Notes under the pieces: model-generated
What the model was told of the DNA's origin: nothing
Seen by the model: only the letters and a program-made list of their open reading frames with translations
The model's database searches: none
Program-made: the position numbers and the translations under genes
Part shown: positions 16,085 through 24,686 of the stretch, piece after piece
How positions within the stretch are numbered: position 1 is the first letter of the stretch
Layout of the letters: every line of letters begins with the position of its first letter
NCBI RefSeq assembly: GCF_002797975.1
Contig: NZ_PGET01000001.1
Span: 558,001 to 622,000 of the forward strand
DNA length: 64,000 nucleotides
From: [Clostridium] celerecrescens 18A
Lineage (GTDB): Bacteria; Bacillota; Clostridia; Lachnospirales; Lachnospiraceae
Direction: 5' to 3'

Positions 16085-16885
16085 ATGAGCAAAATATTTG
16101 ACTGGCAGCTGGTGTTCACGGAAATTCCTGCATTGCTGAAATACTTGCCTGTAACACTGCAGCTGACTGGAGTTGCCCTGATAATTGGTTGGGTGATAGG
16201 GCTTTTGATTGCTGTGGTGAAAATCCACAATGTCCCGATCCTGCGGCAACTATGTACTTTATTTGTTTCGGTCGTACGGGGAACCCCGATTATCGTCCAG
16301 CTATATCTTACGTATTTTGGAATTCCTATCGCATTGAAATACTATAACTTTTACAATGGAACTTCATATAACGTAAATGGAATCCCGTCAATTATTTTTG
16401 CGATCGTGGCCCTGGGGCTTAATCAATCCGCTTTTGATTCAGAAACCATACGGGCAGCCATACAGTCCGTGGAAAAGGGGCAGGTTGAGGCAGCCAAGGC
16501 CCTTGGAATGAACGGGTTCCAGATATTTCGCAGGGTATTGTTTCCCCAGGCAGTGACAGTAGCCCTCCCCTCCCTGGGAAACTCCCTCATAAGCCTGGTA
16601 AAAGGGACCTCGCTTGCATTTACCTGCTCGGTCGTCGAGATAACGGCTCAGGGCAAGATTCTTGCTGGAAACAGCTACCGGTATTTTGAAGCATATTGTT
16701 CTCTGGCAATCATCTACTGGGTTATGACGATTTTTATTGAACGGCTGTTTGTATATTTAGAAAAAAAGATGAGCGTTCCGGAAACGGTTTCGGCAGAAGT
16801 GTCCTGCGGACATATCTTTACACCCGGTAAAACGGGGTGGGCCCTGTCCAAAAAGCATGGACAGGAACAGGGAAAGGAGGAATAA
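16085..16885 (+). CDS. Amino-acid ABC transporter permease
   Basis: 266 residues of the HisM/TcyL type, with about five membrane segments and the cytoplasmic EAA motif EAAKALGMNGFQIFRRVLFP. The last 25 codons are hydrophilic, and the mRNA there folds into a stem-loop (16843-16865) just before the ribosome site of the ATPase. The 3' end of this gene therefore doubles as the translation-initiation region of the next. It forms the channel of the cystine-type importer. Confidence 0.87.
   Translation: MSKIFDWQLVFTEIPALLKYLPVTLQLTGVALIIGWVIGLLIAVVKIHNVPILRQLCTLFVSVVRGTPIIVQLYLTYFGIPIALKYYNFYNGTSYNVNGIPSIIFAIVALGLNQSAFDSETIRAAIQSVEKGQVEAAKALGMNGFQIFRRVLFPQAVTVALPSLGNSLISLVKGTSLAFTCSVVEITAQGKILAGNSYRYFEAYCSLAIIYWVMTIFIERLFVYLEKKMSVPETVSAEVSCGHIFTPGKTGWALSKKHGQEQGKEE
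16843..16880 (+). promoter_or_regulatory. Stem-loop plus ribosome site, relative of the 52 bp repeats
   Basis: CCTGTCCA-AAAAGCA-TGGACAGG is followed by AACAGGGAAAGGAGG. The loop AAAAGCA and the tail (R)GAAYARGGAAAGGAG are the same as in the LysR repeats at 3293-3500, but the stem bases differ in a compensated way (TGTCCA/TGGACA versus TGCCCA/TGGGCA). This argues for a conserved RNA element. Confidence 0.6.
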
Positions 16886-16887
16886 GT

Positions 16888-17652
16888 GTGAGCGTCATTG
16901 AAATTCGTGGATTAAGTAAAAAATTTGGCAAGAATGTGGTGCTGGATAACATTGATCTGGTTATTCACGAAGGTGATGTGGTCGCCATCATCGGACCATC
17001 GGGCACCGGTAAGTCCACTCTGCTTCGTTCCATCAATCTGCTTGAAAAACCGGAAAAGGGAACCATCAAGATAAACGATCAGGAAATCGATCTTACTACT
17101 AAATCAGCCAGGGAAAAACTGGAGCTGCGGAAGAATACGGAAATGGTATTCCAGCAGTTTAATCTTTTTAAGAACCGGACCGCCCTGGAGAATGTAATGG
17201 AAGGGCTGATGGTTGTAAAAAAGTTAAAGAAAAGCGAGGCCAGAAGCATTGCAGAAAAGCACTTGCAGAAGGTGGGGATGGGGGACCGTTTGTCCCATTA
17301 TCCCAGGCATTTATCCGGAGGGCAGCAGCAAAGAGTGGCCATCGCAAGGGCGCTGGCCATGGACCCGAAACTGCTTCTCATGGATGAACCGACCTCGGCT
17401 CTGGACCCGGAGCTGGTGAGTGAAGTTCTGATTACCATAAAAAAGGCGGCCCAGGAGGGCAATACCATACTCCTTGTCACCCATGAGATGAATTTTGTAA
17501 AAAACGTGGCCAATCGGATCATTTTCCTGGAAAACGGAAAAATTGTAGCTGACGGAACACCGAAAGAGATCTTTGATAATCCGAAAAACCAGCGGTTAAA
17601 GGAGTTTTTAGTAAAGATTCACATGTTGGAAAGCGCTGATTATACGATCTAA
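16888..17652 (+). CDS. Amino-acid ABC transporter ATPase
   Basis: 254 residues from a GTG at 16888 placed 7 nt after AAAGGAGG; an earlier in-frame GTG lies inside the permease and is unlikely. It is of GlnQ/TcyN type: Walker A GPSGTGKST, Q-loop FQQFNLF, signature LSGGQQQR, Walker B LLLMDEPTSALDP. It powers the cystine-type importer of the two preceding genes. Confidence 0.9.
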   Translation: MSVIEIRGLSKKFGKNVVLDNIDLVIHEGDVVAIIGPSGTGKSTLLRSINLLEKPEKGTIKINDQEIDLTTKSAREKLELRKNTEMVFQQFNLFKNRTALENVMEGLMVVKKLKKSEARSIAEKHLQKVGMGDRLSHYPRHLSGGQQQRVAIARALAMDPKLLLMDEPTSALDPELVSEVLITIKKAAQEGNTILLVTHEMNFVKNVANRIIFLENGKIVADGTPKEIFDNPKNQRLKEFLVKIHMLESADYTI

Positions 17653-17705
17653 CCGAAGCAAGCAGCAAAGCGGATCGCAAATATCCGCTTGACAGGGGGA
17701 ATGAT

Positions 17706-18158
17706 ATGGCAGAAGGAATCGAGGTATTTGAGAACACATTTCGTCATCAGATTCAGGCTGACGGAAAAATCAAGGTCCAGGATAATTTTTTCAAAAAGAA
17801 ATTTGGAAGGGAAGAAGGGGAGTGGCCGGTGGAAGCCGGCCGGTACCGTCTGCTTTGGATGCCGGCCTGCTCTCATGTGCACGGCTGGGTATTTACAGAG
17901 GATCCGGATGAGAAGGATCCTGTTTTGGGAATCCACTATTTAAAAGAAATTTATGACAGGGATACTCCTGACGGGGATTACAAGGAGCGTCCCACCGTTC
18001 CCATTCTGGCAGATACAACCACAGGAAAAGGTGTGAATAATGACCACTTCTGGATCCCGGTCTATTTTGAAACTTTCTGGAAGCCATATCATAAGGAAGG
18101 TGCACCGGAGCTTTATCCGGCTGAACTCCGTAAGTTACAGGAGGACTCCCATGAATGA
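17706..18158 (+). CDS. Truncated GHR-like protein (probably degenerate)
   Basis: 150 residues matching only the thioredoxin-like half of the GHR gene at 10.34 kb (PVEAGRYRLLW, then PACSHVHGW, DPVLGIHYL). After the cysteine position (Cys55) about 30 residues present in the paralogues are missing, the CPW motif reads CSH, and the whole helical GST domain is absent. Activity is unlikely. The frame nevertheless stays open and its end overlaps the GNAT start by 8 nt, so it may survive because it couples translation of the acetyltransferase. It could also be a small binding protein. Confidence 0.6.
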   Translation: MAEGIEVFENTFRHQIQADGKIKVQDNFFKKKFGREEGEWPVEAGRYRLLWMPACSHVHGWVFTEDPDEKDPVLGIHYLKEIYDRDTPDGDYKERPTVPILADTTTGKGVNNDHFWIPVYFETFWKPYHKEGAPELYPAELRKLQEDSHE

Positions 18159-18639
18159 CATTACGTACAAGATAACAACAGAAGGGATTCACTGGCAGGA
18201 GGTTGCCGATGTGCTGCGGCGTTCCGGACTGTCAGACCGGTCTGCCAAAGATCAGGAGACCATCTTTAAAAACAGCTATGCCGTGGTGTTTGTCTATGAT
18301 GAAGAGAGGATCGTGGGTGTTGGAAGAGCCTTATCCGATGGCGTCTGCCAGGCAGCTATCTATAATATTGCTCTTGATGAGGAATATCAGGGATACGGAA
18401 TCGGCAGAAAACTGATTGAATTGCTGCTTGATCAGGTAAAGGGCCAGAATGTCATCCTTTACACCCATCCCAGGACGGTCGCCTTATACGAAAAAATGGG
18501 ATTTCGCAGGAATAAAACAGCCATGAGCATATTCCGGGGTTCAGAAGATTCCTTAAACTGGATGAAAAAGGAAGGATTCCTGCTTCCGGAAAAATACCGC
18601 TTTGTTGATGAATACGGCAGAGACGATATGAAACAATAG
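18151..18639 (+). CDS. GNAT-family N-acetyltransferase
   Basis: 162 residues from the ATG at 18151, preceded by CAGGAGGACTCCC; an upstream in-frame start lies inside the previous gene. The acetyl-CoA pyrophosphate loop reads EEYQGYGIGRKLIELLL, followed by the TVALYEKMGF motif. In the comparable Bacillus sulfur-salvage operons a GNAT enzyme N-acetylates S-modified cysteine before C-S cleavage and an M20 enzyme later removes the acetyl group. The same pairing here suggests that role, but substrate evidence is only positional. Confidence 0.8.
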   Translation: MNDITYKITTEGIHWQEVADVLRRSGLSDRSAKDQETIFKNSYAVVFVYDEERIVGVGRALSDGVCQAAIYNIALDEEYQGYGIGRKLIELLLDQVKGQNVILYTHPRTVALYEKMGFRRNKTAMSIFRGSEDSLNWMKKEGFLLPEKYRFVDEYGRDDMKQ

Positions 18640-18670
18640 GCAGGTTTAAAAAAAGGATGAGATAATTACA

Positions 18671-20629
18671 ATGTCAAAGAAATTTATAAAGGATGAAATT
18701 GAAAAAGACGGGAAATTCAAACGGCAGAAAAACCAGTTTACAACACCATTTGGAACAGAAAAAGGGCAGCTGCCTGTAGAAGCAGGCAGATACCGCCTGT
18801 TCTGGTCCCCTGCCTGTCCATGGGCTCACCGCTCCGTCATTGTAAGGAGCCTGCTTGGGCTTCAGGATGCAATCAGCCTGGGCACCCTGGATCCTGTCAG
18901 ACCTGATGTAGGGCGGACCGATTGGGCATTTACACTGGATGAATATGAGGAAGATCCGGTATTAAAGATCCGTTATTTAAGTGAAGCCTATTTAAAAGCA
19001 GATCCCGGATTTAAGGGAAGGTTTACCGTGCCTGCAGTCGTGGATTTGAAAACAGGAAAAGTCGTAAATAACGATTACTTTAACCTGACCAGATACTGGG
19101 AGGTAGAGTGGAAGATATACCATAAGGCAGGAGCACCGGATTTATACCCGGTGGAATTAAGAGAAGAGATTGATATATTAAATAATATTCTTTTTCATGA
19201 AATTAACAACGGAGTCTACAAAGCAGGTTTTGCCAGAAGTCAGGAAGCTTATGACGAGGCATATCATCTTGTCTTCAACCGTCTTGACTGGCTGGAAGAA
19301 CGCCTAGGTCACAGCCGTTACCTGTTTGGAGATAAGATTACGGAATCCGATATCCGATTGTATGTAACTCTGGCCCGCTTTGATGTGGCCTACTATAATG
19401 GCTTTTTATTAAACCGCAGCCTGATTTCTGATTATCCTAATCTATGGGGATATGCAAGGGATCTATATAAACAGCCGGGATTTGGTGATACGACGGATTT
19501 AGAGGCTATCAAAAAACACTATCATTTATGTGCTGTTTCCACGAACCCATATGGTATCGTTCCTAAGGGACCGGACCTTTCCATCTGGAAAACACCTCAT
19601 GGCAGGGATAAAATCAATTTTGAACTCATCGGGCAAAAGGTACGCCCAAAGGAAATAGAGAAGGAAATTGATGAAAGAGGAGCATTTATCCGTCAGCCTA
19701 ACCGTTTTACAACTCCCTTTGGAGATGGTGAAAAAGATTTGAAGGCAGAAAGCGGCCGGTACCGGCTGTTTTGGGCAAAAGGCTGCCATTGGTCCAACCG
19801 GGCTTCCATTGTACGGGAGCTATTAGGACTTCAGGAGGCAATCGGTATCAATTTGGTTGGCCACAGCAAAGAAAATCGTGCATATGGCTGGGAATTCGTG
19901 TATAATGAGGACAGAAAAGACCCGGTCCTCGGCGTTCAGTATTTAAGTGAGCTTTACTATAACGCGGATCCGGATTATGAAGGACGCTGTACCGTACCGG
20001 CCCTGGTTGATGTTACTACAGAAAAGGTAGTAAATAATGATTACCACAGGCTTACCAACTATTTCGAAACAGCGTTCCGACCATTTCAAAGCCCGGATGC
20101 ACCGGATCTGTACCCGGAGGAACTGAGAAGAGAGATCGATGATTACAATGACTGGCTTTTCCCTAATGTAAATAACGGGACTTACCGGATGATGTTCGCG
20201 CAGTCCATCACCGCTTATGAAGAGGCATTTGAAGACTTTTATCATGCACTGGACCTTATCGAAGAGCGCCTTTCCAAAACCCGATTTATATTTGGAGATT
20301 ATGTGACTGACAGCGATGTGCGGCTTTTTGTGACCCTGGCAAGGTTTGATAGCCATTATTACAAGAATTTGGGCCCCATTAAGCACAGAATCGTTGATTT
20401 CGAAAACATCTGGGGATATTGCAGGGATTTATATGAAATTCCTGCATTCAGGAACAATACGTATTTTAAGGATATTGCGGCGCCCCAGTCAGAAAACAAG
20501 TCATTTTTTCAGGATTTTAATTCCCGTTTTGTAAATCAGATTGATTACGAGGGTATCTGGTCTGCTCCTCATAACCGGAAGGAATTAAGCAAAACGCCGG
20601 AAGAAAAGTTTAAAAGATATGATAATTAA
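18671..20629 (+). CDS. Tandem fusion of two GHR-like modules
   Basis: 652 residues made of two complete GHR-like units of about 320 residues each. Unit 1 has the catalytic Cys49 in ACPWAHR and its own helical domain (FGDKITESDIRLYVTL). Unit 2 starts near residue 335 and has Cys372 in GCHWSNR, where the usual Pro is His, and a second helical domain (FGDYVTDSDVRLFVTL). Normal family members are single units that dimerise, so this is a covalent heterodimer, with one site possibly tuned to another substrate or inactive. It lies between the GNAT and M20 genes. I know of no characterised protein of this design. Confidence 0.78.
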   Translation: MSKKFIKDEIEKDGKFKRQKNQFTTPFGTEKGQLPVEAGRYRLFWSPACPWAHRSVIVRSLLGLQDAISLGTLDPVRPDVGRTDWAFTLDEYEEDPVLKIRYLSEAYLKADPGFKGRFTVPAVVDLKTGKVVNNDYFNLTRYWEVEWKIYHKAGAPDLYPVELREEIDILNNILFHEINNGVYKAGFARSQEAYDEAYHLVFNRLDWLEERLGHSRYLFGDKITESDIRLYVTLARFDVAYYNGFLLNRSLISDYPNLWGYARDLYKQPGFGDTTDLEAIKKHYHLCAVSTNPYGIVPKGPDLSIWKTPHGRDKINFELIGQKVRPKEIEKEIDERGAFIRQPNRFTTPFGDGEKDLKAESGRYRLFWAKGCHWSNRASIVRELLGLQEAIGINLVGHSKENRAYGWEFVYNEDRKDPVLGVQYLSELYYNADPDYEGRCTVPALVDVTTEKVVNNDYHRLTNYFETAFRPFQSPDAPDLYPEELRREIDDYNDWLFPNVNNGTYRMMFAQSITAYEEAFEDFYHALDLIEERLSKTRFIFGDYVTDSDVRLFVTLARFDSHYYKNLGPIKHRIVDFENIWGYCRDLYEIPAFRNNTYFKDIAAPQSENKSFFQDFNSRFVNQIDYEGIWSAPHNRKELSKTPEEKFKRYDN

Positions 20630-20663
20630 AATATGAATTTAAAGAAAAAGAGCAGGTGGCGAT

Positions 20664-21806
20664 ATGATTCAAAGAAGCAGGCTGGTCAGCCAATTTATAA
20701 AAATGGTGGAATTCGATTCCGAAACCTATCAGGAAAGGGAAATCGCGGACTATTTAACAGGCGAATTAAAACAGCTTGGATTTGAGGTGCGGGAAGATGA
20801 TGCCGGTCACCGGTTGAAAGAGAAGCTGCCGGAATATGGAAGCGCCGCTCCCACTGGAAATCTTTACGGCTATTTAAAGGGTACCACAGGTTCTGCCCCC
20901 ATTTTACTGTCGGCCCATATGGATACGGTAAAGCCTGGCAAGGGGAAACGCGCGGTCCAGGATGAAAAGGGGAAAATTACCTCAGAAGGGGATACGGTGC
21001 TTGGAGCTGACGACCTTTCCGGAATCGCCGCTATATTGGAGGCAGTCCGTGTGGTTAAGGAAAACAACCTCCCTCATGGAGATATTGAGGTCCTGTTCCC
21101 GGTAGCTGAAGAGAACTATGGAAAAGGAAGCCAGCTAATTGATTATTCCCAAATAAAGTCAAAACAGGCTTATGTATTTGATTTAAGCGGGGAGATCGGC
21201 CTGGCTGCAACCGCAGCACCCACCCTTCTTTCCTTTGCAATCATGGTGAAGGGCAAAAATGCCCATGCAGGCTTTTGCCCCCAGCTGGGGATCAACGCCA
21301 TTGAAATCGCAGCCCATGCCATTTCCCAGTTAAAGCAGGGCTGGGTAGACGATGAAACAACCGTAAACATTGGGAAAATAAGCGGTGGAAAGCAGACCAA
21401 CATTGTTTCCGATGAATGCATTGTATTAGGAGAGATCCGTAGCTTAAAGGATCATAAGGCTCTGGCTGAATGGAACAGGCTGAAGGAGATCTTTGAAGGC
21501 AATGCGGCTGGATATGGCGGAGGTCTGGAGATCTCTGTGGAAAAGCAGATTGAAGCCTATGAAATAAGTGACAGTGAAGAAGTGGTAGAACGGTTCAAGC
21601 GCGTCTGCCGGTCCCTTGGCTTAAAAGGCTCCACCCAGTATACTCTGGGCGGCAGTGACAATAACCATTTTGTTAAGGGCGGGATCCGGGGGATCGTGGT
21701 GGCCTGCGGAATGAATGAAGTCCATACGCCTAATGAATTTACAACGGAAGATGCGCTTGAAAAAAGTGCCCTCCTGGCCCTGGGATTGATTACGGAAGGC
21801 AATTGA
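20664..21806 (+). CDS. M20 family metallopeptidase
   Basis: 380 residues of the M20 peptidase group close to PepT and ArgE/DapE-like dipeptidases. Zinc-site motifs are visible: SAHMDTV, LGADDLSG, VAEENYGKG and the late VHTPNEF. It probably trims a di- or tripeptide, or removes an acyl or amino-acid cap, in the cytoplasm. It closes the 11.5 kb operon, with a spacing of 34 nt from the GHR fusion, and could act on Cys-Gly-type conjugates after import. It is convergent with the glycan cluster, with only 11 bp between the stops and no clear terminator. Confidence 0.82.
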   Translation: MIQRSRLVSQFIKMVEFDSETYQEREIADYLTGELKQLGFEVREDDAGHRLKEKLPEYGSAAPTGNLYGYLKGTTGSAPILLSAHMDTVKPGKGKRAVQDEKGKITSEGDTVLGADDLSGIAAILEAVRVVKENNLPHGDIEVLFPVAEENYGKGSQLIDYSQIKSKQAYVFDLSGEIGLAATAAPTLLSFAIMVKGKNAHAGFCPQLGINAIEIAAHAISQLKQGWVDDETTVNIGKISGGKQTNIVSDECIVLGEIRSLKDHKALAEWNRLKEIFEGNAAGYGGGLEISVEKQIEAYEISDSEEVVERFKRVCRSLGLKGSTQYTLGGSDNNHFVKGGIRGIVVACGMNEVHTPNEFTTEDALEKSALLALGLITEGN

Positions 21807-21817
21807 CGGGATTCCTG

Positions 21818-22543
21818 TTAGAACAGTTTTGACAAGTTTTTGTCAATGAGAAGTAATTCCGCTATTTTTAACTGGAAATCATCATCAATGTCAATAGAGT
21901 CAAAGGCGTTCATCAAATAGGGTAGGGTTTTGCCCTCATAAAAGCTTTTATGCTTCATAAAATAACTGGTCAGAGCCAGGTAAATAGCCCCGTTAATTCT
22001 GTATTCCGGCGGCATATCCTGTCTTCTGACCTGTTTTTTATCCGAAAATAAGGCTTTCACCCTTCCTTCCTCTGTAAGCTCAACGGTTAAATAGGAGTGG
22101 GATTCTGACTTGCAGATACTGACGACAGAATCGGCATCATTTTCTAACAGGATATCAGCGCTTTTCATCATGTGCATTTCGTTTCTAAGAGGAGAGGTGG
22201 GCTGTAAAAGCATGAAGCAATCAAACAATTTTCCAAGCTGCCGCAGCTCATTGATGACATGCAGTATGACGTCATTGGAGGAAGCCTGATCCGCAGCCAG
22301 CTCCTTTGGGCGCAGAAAGGGCACGCTGGCCCCGAACCGCTCTGCGATTTCCGCATAATTTACAGAGTCAGTAGAAACCACGATATCATCGAATATTCCG
22401 GAACGCTTACAGGCTTCCACCGTATAAGCCAAGAGGGGCTTGTGGTTGATTTCCCGGATGTTTTTATCGATGATCCCTTTTGAACCGCTCCGGGCAGGTA
22501 TGATCGCCAAAAAAGTCTTATTTCTATACATTACAATCTCCAT
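21818..22543 (-). CDS. legF: CMP-sialic/legionaminic acid synthetase
   Basis: 241 residues of the NeuA/LegF cytidylyltransferase family, which activates a nonulosonic acid with CTP. The N-terminal AIIPARSGSKGI nucleotide loop is followed by LLQPTSPLR and a C-terminal Asp-rich DSIDIDDDFQL. It overlaps the upstream legG by 13 nt and is the last gene of the cluster. Whether the sugar is legionaminic rather than sialic acid is inferred from legB, legC and ptmE upstream. Confidence 0.85.
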   Translation of the reverse strand: MEIVMYRNKTFLAIIPARSGSKGIIDKNIREINHKPLLAYTVEACKRSGIFDDIVVSTDSVNYAEIAERFGASVPFLRPKELAADQASSNDVILHVINELRQLGKLFDCFMLLQPTSPLRNEMHMMKSADILLENDADSVVSICKSESHSYLTVELTEEGRVKALFSDKKQVRRQDMPPEYRINGAIYLALTSYFMKHKSFYEGKTLPYLMNAFDSIDIDDDFQLKIAELLLIDKNLSKLF

Positions 22544-23694
22544 TCCACATCATAAAAATGCTTTTCCAGATGAATTCCCTTTTTAAATATCTGCTTAATG
22601 ATCGAGACGATCTGTTTGCTGGTCTCTATGCCTTCGTAAGGGTTTGGAGCTCCTTCACTATACCGGTCATAGGTCAGGGCTTTCTGGACTGCAGCCACGA
22701 TTTCGTTTACAGAAGAGCCGCAGCTTATGACAGAGGCAGGTGCGATCCTTCCATCCTGCCTGCTTCCGATATTCACGGAGGGAACCTTATAAAAAGGCGC
22801 TTCCAGGATTCCGCTGGAAGAATTTCCGATCACAGCCTGGCAGCAGTTCATCAGGCTTAAATAATTCTGGGTGCCAAGGGAAGGGAACACTGCCGATTTG
22901 TCAGGATTCCTGCTTACGTAAGCAGTGATCATTTCGTTGATCCGGTTCCCGCCGGTGTCGGAATTGCTTTTTGAAAAGACGACAAATAAGTCCGGGAAAT
23001 ACAAAAGCGCATCTGCCAAGGGTTTAAATTGAGCCGAAGGGCTCTCCTGATCCAAAGTGGCAGGATGAAATGTGACAAGAGCAATGGGAGGGGCCAGTGA
23101 GATCCTTAGCTTTTCCTCCAATTCCTGCCTGGTTAATAGCTTTATGGTTTTCATGTTCTCAATACCAAGAGCTCCGACCCAATAGACTCTGTCAGGAGCT
23201 TCCCCTAACTGAATGACCCTTTTCCGGTATTCCATTGTGCTGGTGAAATGAAGATAGCTCATCTTACTGATGGCATGCCTCATGGAGTCGTCGTATGCAC
23301 CTCTTGTTATTTCCCCGCCGTGAATGTGGGCAATGGGGATGTTACAGATGACGGCTGCGCTTGCTGCAGCAAAGATTTCATACCGGTCTCCAAGAAGCAG
23401 AACCATATCCGGTTTTAACCGCTGGTAAGCTTCGGATAAGCTGATCATTTCCAGCCCCATGGATTTGCAAATTCCAAGGGAGGTGTCTGAAGCCAGGTTC
23501 ATTTCTATTTTTTCGTCGATCATTATTCCATTATTTTCCATGTATTCGCAGCCATGCCCATATCTGGTATCCAGATGGCTTCCGGTGGCAATAATCTGCA
23601 GTTTAAAATCCGGATCCAGCCCGACACGGTCCAGCACTGGCTTTAATAAGCCGTATTCCGCACGGTTTCCGGTCACTACGCATAATTTGATCAT
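22531..23694 (-). CDS. legG: Hydrolysing NDP-sugar 2-epimerase (NeuC/LegG)
   Basis: 387 residues from the ATG at 23694, which begins the typical MIKLCVVTGNRAEYGLL; a longer frame runs back into legI and is not used. GT-B type epimerase fold with HIHGGE, LVTFHPAT and the VIGNSSSGILEAPF motif. It removes the nucleotide and inverts C2 to give the free 2,4-diacetamido-trideoxymannose. Its start overlaps the legI stop by 4 nt (ATGA). Confidence 0.86.
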   Translation of the reverse strand: MIKLCVVTGNRAEYGLLKPVLDRVGLDPDFKLQIIATGSHLDTRYGHGCEYMENNGIMIDEKIEMNLASDTSLGICKSMGLEMISLSEAYQRLKPDMVLLLGDRYEIFAAASAAVICNIPIAHIHGGEITRGAYDDSMRHAISKMSYLHFTSTMEYRKRVIQLGEAPDRVYWVGALGIENMKTIKLLTRQELEEKLRISLAPPIALVTFHPATLDQESPSAQFKPLADALLYFPDLFVVFSKSNSDTGGNRINEMITAYVSRNPDKSAVFPSLGTQNYLSLMNCCQAVIGNSSSGILEAPFYKVPSVNIGSRQDGRIAPASVISCGSSVNEIVAAVQKALTYDRYSEGAPNPYEGIETSKQIVSIIKQIFKKGIHLEKHFYDVEWRL

Positions 23695-24686
23695 TGGTCG
23701 ATCCTTTCGTCTTTCAGATAATCTCTTTGAGCGGCAATTCCCAACAGGCTGGGTATCTTCATGGGAGATATCCCATATGCGCAGCGTTTTGCGCACAGGT
23801 TTTGAAGGGTAAAGGTTTCTCCCTTTTTAATTTCCCTGGAAGCCACCAGGTATTTTCTCACATAATCCCTGTTCTTTTGCTCCGCTTGCGTAGGCTTTTT
23901 GACCCCGTCACCCAGGGCGGCTTCAATATTTCTGATACTGCCCACCATTTGTTGGAATTCATCCGGCTCCAGGCTTGCCTTGTGATCCGGTCCGGGCATG
24001 GTTTTATCCAGGGTCATATGCTTTTCAATGACACAGGCGCCAAGGGCTGCAGCGGCAATGGCGACTTCGATTCCCGGCGTATGGTCGGAATACCCCACCC
24101 GCTTGTGGAACTTTAGCTTTAATGCATTCATGGCATTTAGATTCACATCCTCCATCAGAGTTGGATAGGAGCTGGAGCAGTGGAGCAGTGTGATTTCCTG
24201 TCCGCCTTCCTCTAGAATTTCCAGAGCTTCCCCTACCTCTTCCTCTGTGGACATTCCCGTGGATAGAATGACTGGCTTCTTTAACGAAGCTATTTTTTTC
24301 AGATAGCTATAATTTGTGATCTCTCCGGAAGGAATCTTTATGAGATCGACCCCAAGCCGGTCAAGAAATAGGAGGCTTTCTTCATCAAAAGGAGAAGACA
24401 GGAACCGAATGCGCCGGAAGGAACAGTACTGAAACAGCTCTTCAAATTCCTGCCAGGATAGTTCCAGGCTTTTTAACATTTCGTATTGTGACATGGTCTG
24501 ACCGGTATTCTCAATCTGATAGTCCGCTTTCCTCGCATCCGGAACCGCAAGATGCTTTGCCCGAAAGGTCTGGAATTTGATGGCATCTGCTCCTATGACG
24601 CTTGCGGCATCCACCAGCTGTTTGGCAATGCTTAAGTCGCCGTTATGGTTTACCCCTGCTTCGGCGATGATCATAACGTTACTCAT
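23691..24686 (-). CDS. legI: N-acetylneuraminate/legionaminate synthase
   Basis: 331 residues of the NeuB family, which condenses the 2-epimerised sugar with phosphoenolpyruvate. The barrel begins IIAEAGVNHNGDLSIAKQL, then IKFQTF, LSTGMSTEEEV and LLHCSSSYPT. A C-terminal SAF antifreeze-like domain starts near residue 265 (RKYLVASREIKKGETF). Overlaps of 4 and 8 nt with its neighbours show tight coupling. Confidence 0.88.
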   Translation of the reverse strand: MSNVMIIAEAGVNHNGDLSIAKQLVDAASVIGADAIKFQTFRAKHLAVPDARKADYQIENTGQTMSQYEMLKSLELSWQEFEELFQYCSFRRIRFLSSPFDEESLLFLDRLGVDLIKIPSGEITNYSYLKKIASLKKPVILSTGMSTEEEVGEALEILEEGGQEITLLHCSSSYPTLMEDVNLNAMNALKLKFHKRVGYSDHTPGIEVAIAAAALGACVIEKHMTLDKTMPGPDHKASLEPDEFQQMVGSIRNIEAALGDGVKKPTQAEQKNRDYVRKYLVASREIKKGETFTLQNLCAKRCAYGISPMKIPSLLGIAAQRDYLKDERIDQ

